NCBI RefSeq assembly: GCF_030867145.1
Contig: NC_134428.1
Span: 22,981,537-23,045,536, forward strand
DNA length: 64,000 nucleotides
Direction of reading: 5' to 3'
Origin: Opisthocomus hoazin
Taxonomy: Eukaryota > Chordata > Aves > Opisthocomiformes > Opisthocomidae
Part shown: positions 48,363 through 64,000 of the stretch, piece after piece
Layout: each line of letters begins with the position of its first letter
Position numbering within the stretch: position 1 is the stretch's first letter
Position numbers and translations under genes: made by a program
Notes under the pieces: model-generated
The model's input: the letters and a program-made list of their open reading frames with translations, nothing else
Told to the model about the DNA's origin: nothing
Databases searched by the model: none

Positions 48363-48751
48363 AGAGCCTGAAAACGAGCGAGCTGTTTGCTCTTCTAGCC
48401 ACACTTCACGAAGAATATGCAACGGGTGGCATTTTAATAGCAGTAACGTGTTTAAAGCAGTGTAAATCTCATGCTGCTGAACGAGATTTAATAGAGAATG
48501 CCCTTCCTCAGCTGCTTCCGTAGCTGCTGTGCCAGAGAGAACAGTAATGCTTCTTCCCCCAGACCCATGCCGCTTTCCTCAAACAGAACAGAACAGCTCT
48601 GCAATCTGTTGATGTTGCTCCATGTATCCCCAGTAACACCTGAGGATCTACAGGAATTTTTAATGATTTGGCTCTTTGAAACAGCCAGCCCGCAAGGAAT
48701 GCCTGGAGTGCAAAAACCAGGAGCTGATGTTGAGTTTTTCTGTGAAAATGG

Positions 48752-48757
48752 TTTATT
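48752..48757 (-). terminator. PLD6: Candidate PLD6 poly(A) signal
   Basis: TTTATT on the + strand is AATAAA on the minus strand, about 1.2 kb beyond the PLD6 stop. No closer AATAAA was seen. Confidence 0.4.
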
Positions 48758-49656
48758 TAACCGTGCCAATCACAGCACTACTGCATCAAGCAACACCGGT
48801 AACACAATGTGAAGACCATTTTTCATTCTGAGAGATTTTGAGGCACTCTATATGCAGTATAAAGTAACTCTTACAGAGATGCTATTTAGAGTTTTGAAAT
48901 GGCAAAGTTTACACCCACCTCTGTTCCACCCTGAGCTGCAGGGACAGAGCCCTTCCCTACCCCATGCTGTTCGCTCGCTGTCCCCCACCCTGCTGCTGCC
49001 AGCACAGGCGGGCGAAGCCGCCAAACCAGCCCAGGACCTGGTGTCCCCACCTGAACCAACCGGGGTTTCCTTCCACCGCCCCACTCTGGAGTCGGTGACT
49101 GAACTCCAGCCATGTCTGGTTGCGAGACAAGACCGACTAGGCCAAAAACCAGCTTCTCTCATTCCCTTCCAGACTTCCCCACGCTTGCTTGCTGGAGGAC
49201 AAGCTGTCAGTAGTACCTGTTCTCATGCTTTTACGCTGGAGCGCTGCTAATCTTAAACCAGAGGAAACGTGTGCAATCAAAACGTACTTCTAATTTCTGC
49301 CTTCGTATTTCCCACAAATTTCCTTTTACAAACTTCCAACAGTTAACACCAACACGAAATGTAACTAAGGCGCTTAATCGCTCTATACAAACTCTAGCTT
49401 TGCTGTAGCCCTCGTAACTCTTCCTTTAGAGTTGCTGATGCAGAGGAGCCGTTGGGCTACAATTCCATTCTGCATGTCCCCAGCTGGAAGATGTCCATTT
49501 TGCTGCTGAAACACCTCCCCAGCACCATATGAATGCACCATGGCAGCACCAGGGCACGGCAATGAGCCTGCCGGTAGTTCTCAGCGCCGTGAAGTCCTAG
49601 CACGGCTATCCTCACACAACAACTTCCCGACAGCCGGGTTGCTCCCTGTGGGGAGG

Positions 49657-49850
49657 GAAGGACCCACAGCAAGGGACCTGTGGTGCTTGGGGGGGGGGAA
49701 GGACCCACAGCAAGGGACCTGTGACCCTTGGGGGGGGAGCAATTTGCTTCTTGGGGGGAAGGACCCACAGCAAGGGACCTGTGGCACTTGGGAGGGGGGG
49801 GTTATGACCCACAGCAAGGGACATGTGGCACTTGTGGGGGTGGGAAGCAC
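49657..49850 (+). repeat. G-rich minisatellite, four copies of a GACCCACAGCAAGGGACCTG unit
   Basis: The core GACCCACAGCAAGGGAC recurs at about 49661, 49702, 49762 and 49806, each followed by TGTGRC.CTTG and a run of G. Copy 3 and the end also share a sub-unit like AGCAATTTGCTTCT. Spacing is uneven (41, 60 and 44 bp). It lies in the PLD6 3' UTR region, so the PLD6 transcript would be C-rich here. Confidence 0.9.
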
Positions 49851-49970
49851 TTTGCTTCTCCAGAGGAGCTTACCTAAATTACACTGGGATGGCTCACACG
49901 GCGATGTCTAGACCCTGCACGAACGCTACCTGCAATGCACTCCACCAGCCCCGTGAGGCAGCTCAGTCGT

Positions 49971-50209
49971 TTACTGTCTTTGGGTAAAAAATCTGTAGTT
50001 GACGGGGTTGTACTCTTCCCAGATCCTTTCGAACTCCTCCAGGAAAGGCTTCACGTACTCGGCGTCCTCCACCACCAGCACGTTCTCCCGGTTGCTCTGG
50101 ATGGCTTGCGTGGTCCAGTTGAGGGAGCCAGTGATGAGCAGCCGGCGGTCCACGATGGCGAACTTGTGGTGCATGTACCCGCTCTCCTGGTCATGGCGCA
50201 CCTGGATTC
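49971..50209 (-). CDS. PLD6: PLD6 exon 2
   Basis: The acceptor is TCTTTGCAG before 50209. It reads [20 protein letters not shown] and on through the HKD motif to the stop at 49973-49971. The end FFTQRQ is shorter than mammalian PLD6. The intron between the exons is only 68 bp (50210-50277). Confidence 0.95.
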
Positions 50210-50671
50210 CTGCAAAGACACGGCAGCTCGCAGCCGTCCCCTCGGCACCCGGCCCCGCCGAGGCCCCCCCGCCTCACCGGCGCGCCGGAGCAGGCCGATC
50301 TGCGAGCCCGGCAGCCCCATGTACTGCGCGTCGGTGACGACGCGGACGCGGACCCCGCGGCGGTGGAGGAGGCAGACGGCGTGGCCCAGCTGCGGGCTGG
50401 AGAAGGCGAAGAGGCAGAGCTCGAGGGAGCGGCGGGCCGAGAGCAGGCGGCGCAGGAGGCGGCCGAGGGCGCAGTCCCCCCGCGGCAGCGGACAGGGGCA
50501 GGGCCGCGCCGCCCCGCCGGACCCCGCCGCCTCGGCCAGCAGCGCCTCGGTGCACCTGGGCGGGGAGGGGAAGAACAGCACCTCGCGGACCGGCCGCCGC
50601 CGCCGCCGCCACGCCGCCAGCGCCAGGGACAGCGCCAGCGCCAGCGCCGCCAGCGCCAGGCCCGCCCGCAT
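49971..50671 (-). CDS. PLD6: PLD6 (mitoPLD/Zucchini), mitochondrial HKD phosphodiesterase, 2 coding exons
   Basis: PLD6 is a single-HKD member of the phospholipase D superfamily on the mitochondrial outer membrane. It acts as a dimer in primary piRNA biogenesis (endonuclease) and has been reported to hydrolyse cardiolipin. The spliced product is 210 residues. Residues 3-20 are a hydrophobic anchor followed by five Arg. C40, C58 and C60 are zinc-finger cysteines. [12 protein letters not shown] begins the PLD fold and the HKD motif is H145-x-K147-x4-D152, then [11 protein letters not shown]. The usual zinc His is Arg64, with a Cys at 67. The tail is about 40 residues shorter than human. The start at 50671 is the only Met giving the anchor. 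Human PLD6 also lies between MPRIP and FLCN. Confidence 0.95.
50278..50671 (-). CDS. PLD6: PLD6 exon 1
   Basis: Starts at ATG (50671-50669) with [14 protein letters not shown]. The donor is CCG|GTGAGG after base 50278, with one base (G) carried. It encodes the membrane anchor, zinc-finger-like segment and first half of the PLD fold up to [10 protein letters not shown]. It is very GC-rich (Ala/Arg/Leu codons ending in G or C). Confidence 0.94.
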
Positions 50672-50930
50672 GGCCCCGCCGCCGCCCGGCGCATGCGCGG
50701 GGGCTCCCGGCGGGGGAGCGCGGCCAGGGCGGGAAGTTACCTCAGGGCGGGGGGCGCGCGGCGAGGGCGGGAAGTGCCCGAGGGGCGGGGGGAGCCGAGG
50801 GCTCGCTTCGCCGAGTCCCCTGCCCACCGCCTTCCCTCAGCCCCGAGCCCGCCGCCTGCCCCGAGCCCCCAGCCCGCTGCCTTTCCTGAGCCCACCACCT
50901 TCCCCAAGCCCCCAGCCCGCCACCTTCCCG
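50672..50930 (-). promoter_or_regulatory. PLD6: PLD6 CpG-rich promoter with NRF1 and E2F-like motifs
   Basis: The region upstream of the PLD6 ATG is extremely GC- and CpG-rich, and the island also covers exon 1. A perfect palindromic NRF1-type site, GCGCATGCGC, lies at 50689-50698. Two GGCGGGAA boxes (E2F-like) lie at 50728-50735 and 50766-50773, 38 bp apart. NRF1 sites are typical near start sites of nuclear genes for mitochondrial proteins. No TATA box is seen. The transcription start is not determined. Confidence 0.6.
50822..50930 (+). repeat. Degenerate C-rich tandem repeat upstream of PLD6
   Basis: Imperfect units around CCCCGAGCCCCCAGCCCGCC and CCTTCCC repeat four or five times. They give the Pro-rich open frames seen on the + strand. 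It is a minisatellite-like part of the CpG island. Confidence 0.7.
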
Positions 50931-51184
50931 GCTACGGGGCTGCTTCAGTGGGTGGCTTCGGGCTGTGGGAGCAAGGGCTGAAGAGACCAACTCCAGTCAT
51001 CCCAAGCAAATCTCATCTGAGGATGAAGCCCTGCTCGCCCTCACCGGCCGAGTGACCCAGGGCCAGCCAGCTGCGTCCAGCAGCTGGATCCTGCCTGGCT
51101 GAGGTGACAGAGGTTGCAGAAGGGCTTGGGCAGGTGGTGGTGGGTTGACTTGGTGACTGTAGAGATCTTTACCAACCCCTACGA

Positions 51185-51216
51185 GTCCTCCATCCCACCA
51201 GTCCTCCATCCCACCA
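51185..51216 (+). repeat. Perfect 16-bp tandem duplication
   Basis: GTCCTCCATCCCACCA occurs twice in tandem, followed by a partial third copy (GTCC). Confidence 0.9.
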
Positions 51217-51324
51217 GTCCATTCCTGCAGCCCAGGTCGCTGCCCAGCACCTGGCTCCCTCCTGGGTATATGCTGCTCGGCCACACAAAGAAGGAAATCA
51301 CGCCGGAATAAAGAAATATCCTGC

Positions 51325-51330
51325 TTTAAT
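51325..51330 (-). terminator. FLCN: Candidate distal FLCN poly(A) signal (ATTAAA variant)
   Basis: TTTAAT on the + strand is ATTAAA on the minus strand, near the point where base composition changes. It would give a 3' UTR of about 2.6 kb. Weak evidence. Confidence 0.3.
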
Positions 51331-53690
51331 CAGTTTGTCTTTAAGGCGTAACGTTTACAGGGAAGGAAGGTGGTGAAAGATGTCTGCAGACACGCTTTTT
51401 TGTTAATTAAGTTGTGCTAAGAGGAGCATGCACATTCCAGCCATCGCTGATGGCAAAATGAGCACCGGCGGCCTGATCTGCGAGCTGCAGGAACTTGCCC
51501 AGACAATTACTTGGTAATCCCACGTACAGATCTGTTCTGGCAGGCAAGCACAGCTGGTTTTATGGGTTCACAGACTTCAGCAACTCTCCCCCTTCTTTCC
51601 TGTAGGTATTTCATACGGGATAAATTTGTGGTTTCCTTGCCCTGGCTCAAAAACGGTAACATCATCCAGCGTCTGGCTGTCTGTGACACAGCCCTGTTTC
51701 AGATCAGAACGGAGACCGACCAACATCGTGTACAACTCACTGCTTACACAAGTGCAAGGAGGAAGAAGATGAAGCCTCAGGCTTGACCTGGTGATCATCT
51801 TTTTCCTGTTTTGGAAGCGACCACACCTCCGTTCAGAAACACGGGCTTTGCTAATGGGCGCTCATGCACCAACTCCAGGCTGGAGACAAGGTTTTAACGT
51901 GGAATTCCTTGGGAGAGCTGCTCTTTAAAGGATAAAAACAGTTCCGCAATTGAGAAGGTCTAACCTGTTGTGTTAGGCACCTCTGACCAGACCAGAGCAG
52001 CTTTCAAGTAGAAAAATACGAGAGTACTAGATCACATAAAAGGTAGCCACAAGAGCAAGCACCGACCTAGCACTGGAAATTCTGATTTACTAGTCCGTGC
52101 TTTTCTAGTTACTTCTGTCGCTTTTATCCCACTGTCAGCAGGCTTCATTTTGCCCTCATCAGTAGCACCTAGCACCCAGGAAGCGAGATGAATATATTAT
52201 TCAAAGCTCCCTTTCCTGTGGATAGAGCCTCAGCCCCTCTTTTGTCTCCCGTCCCGGTACTGACAAAGGGGAAATGGAGGCCTTGTCACAAACCCTGAAA
52301 TTAAGTTAATGAGTTAGTTTTTGTAGTGACAAAGCAATGCCTTTTCCCAAGCATCTGTTTGTGGTTTGAATATCCTGTGGTTGTTTTACATCCAGTCAAG
52401 CATTTTTGATTAATAGATCTGAGCATCTCTTGCTCCATATGTAGAAGAAGCTAATACATACAGAGTTCAGAGGAAAAGACCCGTTAAATTCTGTAAATTA
52501 GATCAAGGCTAAGATGCAGGCATTACCATTACCTTGTGGATCAACTGATGCTTCCCCCACCCCAACACACACTGAAAATCAACACAAAAACTGGGCTTTG
52601 TCTGTTTTACAAAAATAGCTCTTAATGAGGTTTAATGCCTGTCTCCATTTTACAGATGTTCCAGACAAAAATCCACCTGCATGTTTTATATACAAGAACA
52701 GAACTCGGGACAAGGGGGAGCACCCCCTTCTGAGCTTGAGTCTCGTTTGAGTGAGTGTAGAAGGTCACCTGGGTAAAACTCGTTGGAAATGTCTACGGTA
52801 ACGTCAAGTTTTCCCAACAATTATCCAGAAAAAAAAAAACAAAAAAAAACAAACCACAAAACAAAAACAAATAAAACTAGATGACTTCACAACAGAAACA
52901 GTAATTCCTTACAAGACAGATAAGGAATATCTGTTTAGGTAATTAAAAAATGCACCAACGTTTCCATGCTATTTTGCTATTAAGCAAAAATGGCTACTAC
53001 AGAGTTATGTAAGAAGGGAGCACCTACAGGTTGGATCTTTTCTGCTTAACTTAATTAGGAAGCTAGAAAACTATTTCTGAAGACAGAAGAACACCAGCAA
53101 CCTTATCTGGTGAGGTTATTTTCATTACCTGGAAGTTTTGCAACCACAGGCCAAACAAGGCGAGTATTTTACCCTCTAGGGAGGCAAGCAGGCTGCATTC
53201 TGAGACTTCTATTACAGTTCTCCCTCCCACACAAGATTTCCAAAGCAAACGCTGAAACTGTCTCAAGTTAAGATATAAATAAATAAAGTGGAGTGACAGG
53301 ACTCCAACAGGACATCCTGACTTATGCTACAGCAGAAAATAGTCTCTTCTTAAATCCGAGCATGAAGTGGTTTGAAATAATTTACACGTGATCCATACCC
53401 TGTGACATGTCACTTATTTTTGGTTCTTGTTCTCACAAGCATTCAGGAGATTTACGTGGGATTTGGAGAGATTAACTAGATCCACTCCCAGGAGTTCCGG
53501 ATGTTGTCACAGGTATCCGAGTCTTGCCAATGAAATCTAAAACCGAGGTCTAGTGCCACACCGTAATGCTGAATGAGGACAGTACAGGATTTTAATTAAT
53601 TCACACCCATTCTATGAGTGTTGCTGTATTTTAGTCTTGAGTGTGCAGGTCTAGATTTAGAGTTGAGTTTCAGGGCAGACAGCAGCACTA

Positions 53691-53696
53691 TTTATT
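53691..53696 (-). terminator. FLCN: Candidate proximal FLCN poly(A) signal
   Basis: TTTATT on the + strand is AATAAA on the minus strand, about 190 bp after the FLCN stop. Confidence 0.35.
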
Positions 53697-53883
53697 AGCA
53701 CTTATTAGTCCAGTCTCACAGCAATTAGAAAAGACTCAAGTCGCTCTTCAAGTTAGTTTTGAGGACCAGAAGAACAGTGACGAAGTTTCACTATCCGCCT
53801 AACGCACGCGCTGCGGGCTCAGCAGTGGCAACTCAGGGTTCCCTGCGATTATCTGAAGGCAGCAAGTGAGGTTTGGGCACCCT

Positions 53884-63391
<9,508 letters not shown>

Positions 63392-63421
63392 AGTGAGAGC
63401 TCAGCACATGCGTCCGGCCTC
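63392..63421 (-). other. FLCN: FLCN 5' UTR part of the first coding exon, with a two-codon uORF
   Basis: Thirty bases between the acceptor AG (63423-63422) and the FLCN ATG. They contain an upstream ATG at 63409-63407 that reads Met-Cys-stop (TGA at 63403-63401), ending nine bases before the FLCN start codon. Confidence 0.8.
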
Positions 63422-63423
63422 CT

Positions 63424-64000
63424 GCAGGGAAGGGACAAAGCACACGACACCACACAACGGGTATTAACGCAGCTCCCAGGCCCGGCTGGCGCACCTCCTG
63501 CTCTCTGTCCCCCCAGGAGCACTTGGCCTTAAGCGCAGCCCGAGGGACCAGCACCCCTCCACCACGGGGTGCCCCGAACGAGGACCCTGACGGGACGGGA
63601 CCACAGCACAGCGGTCCCCCCGCACCCGGGCCCCGGACACCACAGGCCCCGCGGAGGTGGAACGGGACTGGAGCGGAACCCCACCCCGGACACCTCCGGG
63701 CTTACAGGGACGGGCTGGGCTCCGGCAGAGCAGCCCTCCGCGCCCAGGCACCTCAGGCCCGGCCAGGCCCGGGACAGCCTCCCCGCGCCCGGAGGCCTCA
63801 GGCCGCAGCGGGTCGGGCCGGGCCCTGCTCGGTGCCCCCGGACCCGAACGCCTCAGGCCCAGCCGCACCCGCCTACCCGCCTACCCCCCCGGGGGTCCCT
63901 TCCCGCTCCGGGACGGGCCCGGCCCAGGCCCCCCGTGCCCCGACACCCACCACCCGGCCCCGCTCACCGCGGCTCCCCCGCCCCGTCCCGTGTCGTGCCG
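63424..64000 (-). promoter_or_regulatory. FLCN: FLCN CpG island, upstream intron and noncoding 5' exon region
   Basis: From about 63530 to the window end the sequence is C/G-rich with many CpG, as expected for the promoter of a broadly expressed gene. Noncoding 5' exons are expected, since the ATG exon has an acceptor, but I cannot place them. I saw no perfect CACGTG (CLEAR-type) site here. Confidence 0.5.

Larger units (their letters stand above)
48281..49970. other. Intergenic and PLD6 3' UTR region
   Basis: It begins with a perfect 16-bp direct duplication (48331-48362). A candidate PLD6 poly(A) signal lies at 48752-48757 on the minus strand. The sequence up to 49970 would be the PLD6 3' UTR and holds a G-rich minisatellite. 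No other coding exon is supported. Confidence 0.5.
50931..53883 (-). other. PLD6-FLCN intergenic region and probable FLCN 3' UTR
   Basis: The GC-rich PLD6 side ends near 51.3 kb, and the sequence becomes AT-richer from there. The FLCN 3' UTR starts at 53883 and runs leftwards. Candidate poly(A) signals on the minus strand are AATAAA at 53696-53691 and ATTAAA at 51330-51325. An A-rich low-complexity stretch lies at about 52828-52877 and a perfect 16-bp duplication at 51185-51216. No coding exon is supported. Confidence 0.5.

Noticed and set aside
49935-50981. Long + strand open frame (348 codons) over PLD6
   Set aside because: It is the antisense shadow of the GC-rich PLD6 exon 1 and promoter. 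It has Arg/Ala/Pro-rich composition and no domain, and the minus strand encodes a clear PLD6.
63424-64000. TFEB-type CLEAR box in the FLCN promoter
   Set aside because: I looked for CACGTG and found none in the part of the promoter inside the window. It may lie further upstream.

Overview
The window is nuclear DNA from a sauropsid, most likely a bird. It has spliced vertebrate genes with conserved splice sites and several chicken-repeat-1 (CR1) LINE fragments ending in the ATTCTGTGATTCTGTGA-type tail, and it lacks any mammalian SINE. I recognise three genes by protein family: MPRIP (+ strand, 5' part outside the window), PLD6 (- strand) and FLCN (- strand). Their order and orientation match human 17p11.2, so this is a conserved syntenic block. 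The species cannot be named from the sequence alone.

Layout. 1-3135 is MPRIP intron. 3136-40499 holds 18 constitutive MPRIP coding exons ending in TAG. There are also three alternative coding parts: a 119-codon extension through a second 5' splice site (4503-4859), a 3,870-nt in-frame giant coiled-coil exon (26021-29890), and a short cassette with an alternative C-terminus (37625-37690). 40500 to about 48280 is probably the MPRIP 3' UTR, with a proximal poly(A) signal near 41575 and a distal one near 48255. PLD6 lies tail-to-tail with MPRIP. It has two coding exons (50671-50278 and 50209-49971) split by a 68-bp intron, with a CpG-rich promoter at about 50672-50930. FLCN occupies 63391-53884 in 11 coding exons, with its 3' UTR towards 51.3 kb and a CpG-island promoter running off the right end.

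Function. MPRIP is a scaffold that brings RhoA/ROCK signalling and the myosin phosphatase subunit MYPT1 to actin filaments. PLD6 (mitoPLD/Zucchini) is a mitochondrial outer-membrane HKD phosphodiesterase used in piRNA biogenesis and mitochondrial dynamics. FLCN is the folliculin GTPase-activating protein for RagC/D on lysosomes. I see no sign that the three form one pathway; their adjacency is ancestral synteny.

All exon boundaries were derived by hand from splice consensus, reading-frame continuity and recalled family sequences. The short MPRIP form totals 2,613 coding nt in the window (870 residues plus stop). The FLCN exons sum to 1,737 nt (578 residues plus stop) and PLD6 to 633 nt (210 residues plus stop), all in frame. 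No database search was run. The most interesting signals are the two large in-frame optional coding segments of MPRIP, a PLD6 zinc-finger ligand change, and a GC-AG intron plus a two-codon uORF in FLCN.
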